Shown here one piece after another: positions 12,701 to 25,229 of a stretch of DNA of 64,000 nt. The translations under genes and the position numbers were made by a program. The first letter of the stretch is position 1; each line of letters begins with the position of its first letter. The notes beneath the pieces were generated by a model. The model saw only the letters and a list, made by a program, of their open reading frames with translations, did not search any database and was not told the origin of the DNA. The DNA is taken from positions 1,364,001-1,428,000 of the forward strand of contig NC_060019.1 in assembly GCF_021134715.1 (NCBI RefSeq), read 5' to 3'. Origin of the DNA: Daphnia pulex. Its lineage: Eukaryota > Arthropoda > Branchiopoda > Diplostraca > Daphniidae.

Positions 12701-15700
12701 CAAAGTGAATCCGGGGCTGAGAGATCGCAGAGATGTAAAAGTGCTGTCTCTTTAGAATAGAAATCCGGCGGAAAATGTTCGCGTCTCAAACACGCTGGAA
12801 AAAAGAGAGACCCTACACTATATACTTCATGGCTCCTGCTGCTCCTGGCTGATTCAATTGCCGACGTTACGACACAAAATCGCATTTCCCCACCCTTTGT
12901 GCTCATCTCTGTCCCTCGTTTCCTTTTTTAAACGAAAAAAAAAAGGGACGCCCCCCCCCCTGCCATCATCACGACGACGACACAAATATCGAATCACGGT
13001 AGATTGACTTATACAACACTATAACAGAGATGCCCTCAGGGCCCAGGGGTCGATATACACTATACATCCCCTGGCCCGGAATTTATTTCTGAACAAAAAA
13101 ACATGGAAAGTGACGCCGACTGGATGATTATTAAAAGAATCATTTGCATATTTAGAGTTTCGTTTTCTTTCGGGTTCAAATTCATTACATCAAACGGAAC
13201 ACTTTTCCGTCTATATAATGAGACGTTATGGACGATTAGTTCGGCTCTAACGAAATTACAAAAAAAAAGATAAACCCAATCATCTTTTTTTTCGTAAAAT
13301 AAAAAGACTAGAGGAAATGAATGAAACAAAAAAAAATCGATTAGCATTTCTGGCCTCTCCGCCCACCGCCTGTCATCCATCGACGCCGACGCTCCCTTTT
13401 ATTCTTCTTTTCATAATTGAAGATGAGAGGAAATGGTGTTACGCAACTCTCTGGCTCTTTCCTAATCAGCTAATCAACGTCTCTAAATAAATGCCAGGCA
13501 ATGCCAGGCTAGTTCGTCTTATTCTTATCATTCCCACCTACGCCTAGAATAAAATATAAAGAACTCTCTTACACGCCGGATCGATCCTCTTTTTTTTTTG
13601 GAACGTCCGGCCTTTATTTCTTATTATTTCCCACCACTATAGCACAAGTGATGGGAGTGTCCAATCCGTGGGAGGAGGAGATGTGGTGGATACAAGAAAA
13701 AACCGATCCGTTTCTCACCTTTTTTTCTGTGTACAACAAATCCCGACCTGGAAGAAGAAATTTGGATACGAAAATAAAAAGAGGAGGTGGTAGTGGTGTC
13801 GGCGGTCAGAGTTGATTACTAATTAGTCATGTGCATAAAAGCGCCGCGCGCGGCGGCTCCGGTGTAATCTAACCAAATGGAAAAAGGAAAAGAACGAGAG
13901 AGCATATTTATATATAGACGCCGGGGTCGGTCCCAAATGGATGCATCTTGTGTATGCCACGGGGTCCCAACAGGAAACCCAACCCACACAATAGCTAAAG
14001 CAGAGAAGTGGGGGGGGGGGATAGAAAAAAGAATAAAACGGGAAAAATAATACGAAAGGTAAAAAAGTAAAAAAGTAAAAGAGGAGGGCCTTACAATCGA
14101 ATTTTTACCCGTAAAAAAAGAGAAAGAAAAAGGTGAGCGACTCAAAGTGGGCGGATCCTCGACACACACACACACCAGCATCAACACCCGACAGAAGAGA
14201 GAAAGAAAGAAAGAAAACCGCCGGACGGACGGATAGTGTATAATGGCGGCACTGGCGGGCTCTCTCTTGATCCCCATCCATGCAACGCCTCCTCCTCTAT
14301 CCGGCACCTGATCCCGATGCATATCATCACGCCTCTCTCTTATTCTTATATTCTTTCTATTCCATCCACCCCTCAATTTAAATACCCACATGCAAGCGCA
14401 GAGAATGAAATAAATAGGTGTAATGTGTATGTGTGCTGTACTGGTCTACTAGTACATACGTCAATTTATAAGGTCCAGCGGGGGGTCTACAAGTGCCGCC
14501 ACCACGCCCACGGGCGCGGTTATTCTTATCTCTTTCTCTTCTTCTTCTTCTCAATTGACGTCAAAATTGGGAAACAAATTTGTGTCCAGTCGTTTCCTGT
14601 GGCCAGAAAAGTAAAAGAAACGACACCTGGTTGGCGCTCAGTATTGATTAGATATTCCAATTGGGCCCAGACGCTTTCGTTACGCATTCAAGCGTCGCCC
14701 TAATAATCTATTCACTTTGATGAGTTTGGATGTTTTTGTTTGCTTTTCAGCTTTATTGCATGAACAGACGAGTTTTAGTGGGTTCAATTTGAACAAGTAC
14801 AACTTTTCCTCTCTTTGCTTTTGAGTTCACTATCCATCCCCCTCAGCTGTATATGTACACTATGATGCAGTCGGGGTATATAGGCGCTGGCGTAATAATA
14901 GGAGCGGGATCGAGTTTGAGTTTCGTTGGGGGGTTCGGTTGTTATTTATAAACATTTTCACTCTTCTTTTTTCGATCAGAAAGAAGAAGAAGAAGCTCTT
15001 CTTTTCCGGATTAAAGTCTCATTTATATGTGTGCCCTTTATATATAGTGGATGTGTGTGTGTGTAAGGGGTGCACCCCACAAAAAAGGGGGGGAAGGTAT
15101 TATTATTGGATATCGAGGGGCGTCGCTTCTGCAAGTGACGTCGCGACGCCGCCGGCAGGCGTACAAAGAAGATAAACACCACCCGAAAAAAAGGGGGAGA
15201 GAAAAAGTAAAAAAAAAAAGCAATTTAGTCGCCCGTTCGGCTGGAATATCAAATAATAAACAACAAAACGGGGAAAGAGAAAATAAAATACAAAAAGGAG
15301 AAAACCCCCAAACACACATAGAACTAGGAGTTGGCCCCGAGCGTCAAAGACTCATTCGATGACAAGATTGAAATCAAAAAAGAAAAAACTCGTTTCTATA
15401 TAAAAATATCCGAAGCAATTAAATGGAAAACTGGTTCGAGGGAAATCAATCGAGACAACAACACCAACAACAAAACGATTTGGTGGCGACAACTTTGTCA
15501 CCGTGGCGCGTCCATAAATCAGTGGAAAGTGTTGCGTGCCCGTCAATTTCGGAATAAAGTTTGAAATCAAAGAATTTCACACAGTCGGTTTCTGTGTGTG
15601 TGTGTGGAATGTGTTTTTGATTTCTTATTTAAAGGGGCCGACGACCTGTTTAACTAATTCAACAAAAAGGAGAGCACACACACACACAGCTCTTAATTTA

Positions 15701-18700
15701 GTTATAGAACCCAGCGATGATCACACACACACACGGAGAGTAAAGAAAAATGAGCTGAGGGAAATTTCATATTTATTTTAAAAGGGGAAGAAAAAGAAAA
15801 AAAGAAATAAGAAAAAGGTGTGTAAATTACACTCTGAATTGGTGGTACGCACGGCGTATTATACACAAAAGGAGGTCAAACGGGCCATGATTTCGACTCT
15901 GATAGATCCATCATTGTCTTTTCCTTCTTCTTTTTCTCTTTCCCAGCCGCCGCCACCACCATAACACCAGATGAATAGCACAAGGAGGTGGTGGGGGGGG
16001 GAGGCCAGCAGAGAATCACAAACACTAAATTATATCTGACGATCAAAGTATTATCCCAAAAAGAGACCGGCCGGAGCACACAGCACAACCTTGATATTTC
16101 TTTTTCTCTTAATCATCATAATAACAATAATAATAATTTTTTAAAAATATATATCGGTTGAGTGTGTGTGTGTGTGAAGGTTCGGGGTGGTCATTGCGGT
16201 CGGCGATGCCGAAAGGCTCAAATTTTCAAACAAGTTTTGTCTATATCAACTCGAAAAATGTTGTTTGAGAAATTTTCGGAAATTTGAAATTTTTTTGAAG
16301 CGCGCCAGAAAAAAAGAAAATGATGAAAAATTGTTGTTGTAATTTTATCTGTTCTTTTTTTTTGTGTTACCGCATTTTTTTTTGCTTTGGCATGTTGTTG
16401 TTGTTGTTCGGGCCCAAAGGAGGAGGAGGATGGGGCTGCTGCTGATGGTATAATTAACTTGGATGCGCATCAACCCTCCCACATCTCACACACTCCTATT
16501 TTTTTTTGTTTTTTCGGTTTACAAAAATTTCGTTTTTTTCTTTCCCTTCCACCATTTCACGCGGGGGGGTTCATCTATACACACGGGGGGAAGAAAAAAA
16601 AAATGATGAAAAACGCCGAGCCGCTCTCGGCCATGTCTGGCGCGCGCGCGCGCTGTATTACTATACTCTCGCCCACCCGCAAACACTTTTTTTCTTCTTA
16701 TTCTTCGTGAGAAGATGGAAGGAAAGAAGAAGAAGAAGAAGAAAATAACCGACGTTTTCTGCCGCTCGCCGCCGCTCATCAGTCACGCCGATCGCATCAA
16801 ATTCCCTTCAACTTTTTTTTATTTTTTCAAAAACTTTGTCGTGTTTTTTTTTTCTGTTCTTCTTATTTCTTTTACCTTCATCATCATCATTTTCCCTAAA
16901 CTTTACAGTTGGATTTTGTGTCCCGCGTGTGTTTTTTTTCTCTCTTCTCTTGAGCGCCCGCGTGTCTGGCCAAACTTTCAATGGCCAATTCTCTGGCTGG
17001 TTGAATGGCAATTGAACAAGACACGGAAGTATATTAACAAGCCATCGATAAAAGTTTTTTTCTTCTCAACTTGTTTTTTCCCCTCCGTTTCTCAATTTCC
17101 CTTTTTTCTTTTTTCTTTTTAAGTGCGTTCAATTTTGTTTTGAAACCCAAACACAAGAGGAGCCAATCAAGGACCGATTCAACGGTACAAAAAAATATAT
17201 AAATTCAGGGAGGAATTTTTTGAATAAAATTTCGTGAGTGTCGAAAACTTTTTTTTTTTCAAAGAATTCCGGACGGCCCTCACCCACGCCATCTGTCGGC
17301 CCGGCACAATTATTTTTTTCCCCCCTTATGCTCGAAAAAAATATAAAATTCCGGCGTTTGAAACATTGTTAACTGTCAATTTCGTTTTTTCTTGTTGTTT
17401 GTTGTTTTTTTTCTGACGACGTTTAAAACGTTCTCGTGTTTCGCATTCCAAAATGTCGGAAAGGGACCAACAACAATTTCTCTAGTTTCTCTCCCCCCTT
17501 TTCCCCCTGTCTGGTCGGATCAGTGCCGGACTGGTTCGTCCGTTCGTTCATGGAACAACTACACAGCACACAACCGACCGCATATCTTATCAATCTCTTT
17601 TTTTCTGCGCCGTTAAACTTCTTCAACTTCTTTTTCTTTTTTTTTTAAATTCCCAACGCAAAGACCCGGACAAACTCGATGGAATAAAAATGTAAAAGAC
17701 GGAAAAACCGAATAAACCGCTTCTTATATACATATTCAAATGGTTTGGGGTTTTTTTTTGTCAGTTGGAGCTAGTTGGATATATATTTTTTTGGTATTTT
17801 TTCGTCATCGTTTTATGGCGTTTTGAATCGACAAGTGTCATCATCCTCCATCGCCTTGTTATTCTACTCATTAAGACGCGTTATCATGTGGTCATCGAGT
17901 GGCCCACAGTCTCTCCCTCTCTCTCTCACACAAATTGAATATGCAACCAACCGGTTTCCTGGAACAAAAAGCGAATAATAATAACGCTCCTTCTTCTTCT
18001 TATAAGAGGAATTATATTTTTAACTTTTTTTGTTTTTTTGTTTTTGGCTTTGACATTTCTAGGAAAAATCCAAGATATTCCAACGGGGAGAAAATGATGA
18101 AAAAATCAAAACTATGCAGTGCAGTTCAAGCCCCTTCAAACGTGACTGGTAGAATGTATAGAATAATACGCGGAAACATTCCCGCAGTTTTTTTCCCCCT
18201 TTACATTTCGTCTCTATAACCCCCGATCGTTACACATGTTTTCCATTGATTTCTATTTCAGAGAGAGAAAAATATTACAAAATTGACAGAAATCTCATTA
18301 GTGACCCCGTTAGACCCAAAGTCGTGACGCCAATATCATCAAAGATATATAGACTAAATGAAATGAATTTCTGTTTCTTTTTTTCAAATTTACCGCGTGA
18401 ACTTTTCCACTCGAGTAAGAGGAAAAGAAAACGGGCCGTTTCAAAAAAGTTGGTTGCCCACGCATATACGGAATTACGGATGGATGAAAACAAAAAAATG
18501 TTTTTGATTGCGATGGAAAACTACTCGGCGATGAGCTGTGTGATGCTGCTGGAGGCGGGCCGTGAACAACATTTCACGAGTTGATTTCCAACGAGTTTTG
18601 GCTGCCCGATTTTTTTCTCTTTTTATTTTTAGTTTTTACGAGCGATTTATTGAAATGGAAATTTTTTCGTGGGCGTCGTCACGAATTTTTCGCGCGCACC

Positions 18701-21700
18701 GGCCTCCGCCGCCACCATCATCATCCAAACGCCCCTTCACACGCCTGGTGCTGATGTTGTAGAAGTAGCCGTATAGATCTCGATTCGTTTCCAATCGGAA
18801 ACTCAATCAAAGAACGAGACGGAAAAAAAAAAACAAAAAGAAATAGAAAAATAACGAGAAAAAAGACGAACGAGTTTCGTTACATTTGGATGGCTGCTGC
18901 ATCTCATTAAATATGCGCCTGCGCACGTATGCACAACACATGTCTATCGTGATTACAACAACTAAAAAGAAATCCAAGAAAAAACATTCGCTCCTTCATC
19001 ATCCGAGAAAATAAAAACAATATCCGTCCGATTGGAAGATTTAACGACTTTCAATCGGAATTCCATCCGGCCAATTCAAACAACATTTGGCGCGCAACAT
19101 TAAAAAAAATTTCCAATCAAAATCAGAGGAAGGAAAACCGAAAATTTCTTATCCACATTACGTAAGAAATCAAGGTGTGGCCTCAAAGTAAAACTTCGAT
19201 CTAACTGCGCGCGAGGGCTTGAAAAGAAAATAAATAAATCACAAAAAGTAAACTCAAATCCCATTGCCAGGGATTTAAGCGGATCTCTCCACATCTATAA
19301 ATCCGTAAAGCGTTTTCCTTCTTTTTTTGATCCCGAAAAATAAAAGCTCCACGTCGTATATAGACTACGCACAGTATACTAGAGTACTAGACATATACTG
19401 GCAGACATTTATTTTCTATGGAAAGGCGACGTGCTGTCGGCCCGATATCGACTCGTAGAGTGCGCATCGGTGATCCTATTTTTCCACGTCGCCCCCGCTC
19501 CCGCTCTACTCTGCTCTACTCTCTTCGTCTACTTTATTTCCTTCCTCTTCTTATGAAATATTCAAAAGGAAGGATGTGTGAAAAAAGAAAAAGAGAAAAA
19601 AAGAACAAGGATTTTCTCTCAGTCCCGGGGCCCAGGAGCAGTTCAGCCTGTTGTTGTTTTGTTTGCACATAAAAAGCTCTTCTATGTGCCGTGTGTAGTA
19701 CTCTATACACTTTTCCTCGGAACGATATCGTGCAAAGCAGCAGGAGCAGGGCCTTCTGCTCGTATTATGGACTGCAAACATTCACTCACCGTGAAAGTTC
19801 TCCACACAACCCCCAGCACACTCGCCCGCCTTTTGTGTCTCCGGCGTTGGCACTGCTCGGCGTTGTGCCTCGTTATTTATCCAAAAACTTATGTACGTGC
19901 GCGAGGGTTGGTATACTTGTTGTCGACTGTAGACGTGAGATGCCGAGAGGTATAAAACACAAGAGCTCTGCCGCCATACTAGATATATAGCCTGGCATAT
20001 TGCATATAATATAAAAAGAAGAATAATCATACAACACAGCACAAGCAGCAGAGAAACAACAAGCAAGCTAGATATCCCCAGACACCTCTGATATACACAT
20101 ATCAAAGCCGGGAGGGATTTGCCAGTGATATACAGCAGCGCTCGTATAAGCATTATATAAGATCCATCCATCCCCCCCACACACAACCCCACCCATCTAT
20201 ATATGTATAATAAGACACAACGGGCGAAATAACGGCAATGATCTTTCACAGTCGCATAGAGAGGGACCCTTGACGGTTGGGGGGATAATATATCCAAACT
20301 GTGTGCTGTGTATATCAGTGCCATGTCAGTTGCAACGGCAGCCCTTGAGCCATCAGCTCGATCGACCGGAAATGATGCGCCAGCAGCTCTGTGCTGATGT
20401 TGTACAACAGTTCCTCTAGATCACGACGCCCCCAGGAGATATGACTGTGGGGTGGAGAGAGAGACAAAGCATATACACATCACCCAGGACGACGTCGTCT
20501 ATACGTTGTTTTCCATATCTTTTTTAAAAGTCGCCATCACGCGCCCTTCTTTCAAGTGGACCAATCTGCCGTGAACGTTATAGCGACTCGTTCTCTCATC
20601 TGAGAGAGTTCTAAACAAGATGCTCCGGGACCAGAGAGTAAAGGCCTATAAAAGCACCTGTGGAGTCGATCCTCTCGACGGAGACCGACCCCAAAAGAAT
20701 AGAATGTATTGGCCTGGAAAATTCGACGATCCTTGAAAAGAAACCTAAACAAACAACAAAAGGAAACAAATAAAATTCAAAACTCCCGGGCTCTTATCTT
20801 TTTCTTTTTTTCCCAAGCGAAAAAAGATCAAAGACCAAAAAGATATATCAGGATGGATCCCCCCTTTGATTATTATATCGATCCTGCCGTGAATAATGTA
20901 TCTCTAACGGGTCTAAAAACCTGTTAATGAAACATGTCCCGCCATTAAATCCCATTATAGAATCTTTTAAAATTCTAGCCCAAAACGGAAAAAAGCTTTC
21001 AGCATCACAAACTCGGATGGATTTATTTTTTGTCCTGTGCAAGTGCTGCTAACAAACGAAGAAAAAAAAAACGTGAAGCTAACGAACGTGCCGTTTCTTT
21101 TTCCATTTTTGCCAATTCAACGAAGCTGCTGCTGCTGCTGCTCTATCCGCACCATGTTTATCCTGCCGCTCGTGTGCGGTATGGATTTAATGGACTTTTC
21201 TTTTTCCCTTTTCGAGTGTGTGTGTAGGAGTGAGCGATCACTCGATCCATCTCTCTCCAAAAAGCTCAGAGTTTTTTCTTCTTCTTCCCTTTTTTTTTGA
21301 ATGCACACGTCGACAAGAGAGGCACACACATACGTGCCGGAATCCCATAGCACGAGTGTATATACTACGGCGAGGATCCGTGAGTGATCCTCCAACAAAA
21401 CTCTCCTCCCCCTCACCCAAACTCTCTCGAGAGCTTCCCATCTTTCTATTTCTTTTCCTTGGATTTCCTGCTCGACGCTTTTAGATATTCACAACGTCAT
21501 CCTGGACCCGCGCAGTTTTTTCGCTAGAAAATGGAAAAATATGGAGAAGAAGTAGCTGCTGAGACTGGTGTGTGTCTGGTGTGTGTGTACGGTGCATTTA
21601 TCCAGGAGAGGCACTCGACGAGTGAAGTGAGATGGAAAGAGGAGAGGAGAAAGAAATAAAAATCTGCGCCCAGGACTTGTCGCCCCGGACCCTTCAAATC

Positions 21701-24700
21701 CTGCACACACGCACTTGATAATAAAATCAACAACACACACACACACACTATCCGGGGGGTGAAAAAGCGTCAGAAAAACGACATGGTCGAGTCTGTCTGA
21801 CTGTGTGTTATAAGGATCTTTTTTGTCCATATGGATAAAATGGAATTATGGATTGAATCTATTAGACGTCTTGTACATGTTTGTTAAAGCATCAACCGGC
21901 ATCAACTCTTCTCTTTCTCGGCCGGAGCAGAGACCAACTGCCCAGCAGTTTCGTGAAGAAATTGCGTAATCCTGTTTGTTATTTGATTGCATCACTCACT
22001 CGTCGCAGCGAAGGATTTTTGTTGTCTTTTCCCTTGTCACATCCTCCCCGTATTTTGTCAGGAATCAAAAAGAAAAAAAAGAAAAAAAGTAGGAGGTGCA
22101 CATACGGTGGCCGTCCGCGTGATCGGTCATACCCGGCGACAGATTATCCTCGTCAAGTGAGGGGTGGGTGGAGTCCTTCCTCCTCCTCCTAGCTCTTTTA
22201 TTTTGATCCCTTTTTGCCTATGCCCATCATCTAGTATATAGTATGTATAGTAGTACGGTCTTATATCTTTGAGATGGATATTAGATTCTCCTATTCTTTT
22301 CGTCTGCATGGGGGCGGGTTCCATCTACGAGAGAGAGAGAAAGAAAAACATAATCGAACGACGACATCCACACGGGGGGGAGAGATCATGGTCTGTCTCT
22401 CCTGTCAGATTGTACCGTCCTCTGCTCTGTGGTCTCTCGCTTCTATTCCTTTTTATGTGTGTGTGTAGTGTGTAGTGTACATCTACATTTAGGCAACCTC
22501 CTTTTTCGTCAAACACAATAAACACGTGGTCGGGTTCCCACAATCCGTCACCGCAACCCATATACCCGAGCTAAAACATGGTCCCAGTCCGTCCAGGACG
22601 TTCTAGAAATGAAAACGACGATGAATAATAAAATAAAAGAAGAAAAAAGAATCTCCCCCCCCTCTCATTCTCCCCCCGTGTTCCAGAAAAGTTGCATTAC
22701 ACGCACGTGCTGTTGCGCCACATCACAGAAAGAGCGCCGGAATCGATCCAGCGCAAAATGCTTTTTCTTATTTTCCCTCATAATTTCGAAAATCATTTCC
22801 CCCTGCTGCGATGAAATGATGCTGTACAGTTAACTGCATTAGACTATAACTGTACAATAAGACAATCAAAGTGCTCCCCCAACATAACAAAGTTGTCTGG
22901 CTAAAATCTTCTTTTCAATAGAAGTAAGAAAACACATCCGGCCTTGTGTTTCTCTTTCGGCACACAAACAAAATAATAGAGTTTGTTCACTCCATCAACT
23001 GTGTACTATACTACTACTGCTGATGCTGCTGGTGAATGTCTATAATATCGATCCGGTAGCAGCAGCAGCAGCAGCATCGTTCAAGTGAAGAGCCAGCCAG
23101 AATAGATATCTAGAAAAAGAAGAAGAAGAGGCTGTTCGTCTCAATGAGCATTGTTGGCGAGCACAGTCGTGCCCGTGAACAAAAAAAGAAGGGAGAACTG
23201 TGTGAGTGAAAATAATAAAATAAAAATTGGGGGGAGAAATAAAAAAAAGAAGAAAAAACCTCTTGGCAAATGTTATAAAGCAAAGATACGTGTGATTCCA
23301 CTCGGTTGGATTCTCTATACCTCGACAGACCACACAGTACATATAAGAAAAGGAAAAAAAAAGATTCGATGAGATCGTGGAGACGAGAGTTTTTGGACGT
23401 TTTTCCGGGTCGATGGAAGGAATTTCTCGGCAACGGAATTTGTCGCCTGTTCAGTTATTGGGAATGGGAACGGTGCATGTGAATTTTCGGTTGATGGTTA
23501 CCAGCTCAATTCAAAATCATTTCTATTCCAGATTGATAGGGGCAGAGGGGGGAATATACACCCACAGCACTTGGCGTTCTCTATTTCGATATTCCATCAC
23601 ACCAGAAGAAAAAAATAAGGACCAAATATTATTTGATTATGTCAAAAGTACCTATATCTATTGTTTTTATTAGTTTTGGTGATAACAGTGTAACCGATAA
23701 CGACGACGATATTTTCGTCTACAAGAAACCATTGGCATTAAACTAAAGAAATAATTGGGCGACTGTCAAAATACATTTCGACTGAAAACCGGCAAGTCTC
23801 AACTCATTTGAAAGGCGGAAAGAAAACAATCAAGTAGAGGAGATTGGCGTTTGCAACCTGTAGCCGTCCAGGGGAAAACGCACTCATCCAGATGGAGATT
23901 CTACATCGTTTAATTCTGAATTGAAAAAGGAGTATATAGTCAAAGTCGCGATTCCAGTCACGACTTACCGGATAATTCGATTAGCATAATCAATCTCTCT
24001 CTCGCGATTCAAACGGAAATCGAAGTCGATTGCAATTCAAACAGCGCACCCCCACCCCCTTTTAATTTGTTATACAAGAAAAAAGAGATATAACACGCGA
24101 CATAGTTATTCGAGTACAAGTCAGAGCTCGACAGCGGTGAAGCAAATGGCCGTTCAGTCGTTCACCAACTGGTTCGTCGTCAAAAAGTAGACACGGCGAT
24201 TAACCAGCAGCAACTTCTCCGAACAACAGACAATGAAACAATCGTCAAACTTTTTGAGTGTCTGGCGTGTGCAGCGCGTGCAGACGACACGACTGCGGAG
24301 CCAATAAAAAGAAAAAAAGGAGAATTTCGGGGGAATTCGTCTCACTTTTCTTTTGAAAGCTTTTATCACCACCACAAACTTTGTGCGGGTATATCGATTG
24401 AATTCACGGCAAAAGGCTTTTTTATTATTTAGGCTACTATACTCTGAATCCATTCAATCGGAACAAAAAGTTTTTGGATAGTTTGATTTCAGTGATTATC
24501 AAACTACACACAAGTCGAGAGTTCAGACTTCAGAATGTATTAGCCGAGAGCTTTTGTTTTCTTTTTTAAAAGGAAAGATTCAAGATAAGAAACCGCCACG
24601 ACCGATAAACAATCTTTCCGTTCGTGAACTCGTTAAAGAACAATCAAAACTATACAAAAAATGATTGGGTGTTGAACACCAGCAGGCAATAAGCAGAATG

Positions 24701-25172
24701 TCAACACGAATGAGAGGTGAAGGTCTCATTTTCAAACGACTGATTATGTCTGGAGAAACTGTAAAATAAAACTGCCTCCACCCGACTGCTTGACACTCTG
24801 ATCTCATATAGCATAAGCAAAACATCAGGAAAAAGTGTCCAGTTTTATGACGATGTTTTTTGAAAAGTTTTATGCATGCCTCGTATAAACGCCCACATTT
24901 TATCGCTGATCAAGCTCTTCTCTTTTATTCCATTCGACAACTTTTGGGTTTTTATTTAGAATCCTTCACAGCTCAGATGAAATCCTTGAACCTTGGCTAA
25001 CCAGTAACCACAACACTTGATACGCTTTGGTTGGGCTGATAAAAACAAAAACCAGCGGCCCCCAAATACAACGTTACGATGATCCCAGACTCATTTGGAA
25101 ACAGCGCTGCATGCCACTGTGCTGCGCGCTTCTCATTCCTATTTCATTGCAACCAATAATTTTGATTTTATT

Positions 25173-25229
25173 AAGTTCAAAAAGTGAATTATCTGGAAAC
25201 AACGGCGTGTAGTGTAAGTGAAAAAAAAA
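25173..25229 (+). promoter_or_regulatory. conserved 5' flank of gene A
   Basis: The stretch containing AGTTCAAAAAGTGAATTA and CTGGAAACAACGGCG just upstream of the gene A start is nearly repeated upstream of gene D (60798-60862). A CCAAT motif lies shortly upstream (about 25152). The block is probably the shared core promoter and 5' leader of the double-kinase genes. Sharing may reflect recent duplication rather than selection. Confidence 0.5.

Larger units (their letters stand above)
1..24900. other. gene-poor, microsatellite-rich desert
   Basis: I find no gene here that I can support. Open frames exist on both strands, but their translations are dominated by low-complexity runs (K, R, S, F, C, V) coming from poly-A/T, GAA/TTC, CA/GT and GA/CT tracts. 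They show no domain, no consistent splice structure and no recognised motif. The sequence is a mixture of homopolymers, di- and trinucleotide repeats and short unique stretches. For a genome whose other genes have introns of 50-75 bp this is a long empty interval. It could be a regulatory domain, one or more very long introns of a gene outside the window, or poorly conserved intergenic DNA. One subregion (about 2650-3740) has a less repetitive composition and is listed separately. Confidence 0.6.

Noticed and set aside
13819..14391. 190-codon - strand open frame
   Set aside because: The translation is driven by GA, CA and poly-A/T tracts (runs of R, F, S, K). Looks random.
19782..20324. 180-codon - strand open frame with hydrophobic segments
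   Set aside because: The hydrophobic runs come from TA- and CAGCAG-rich DNA on the other strand. No domain, no splice context and no conserved motif.
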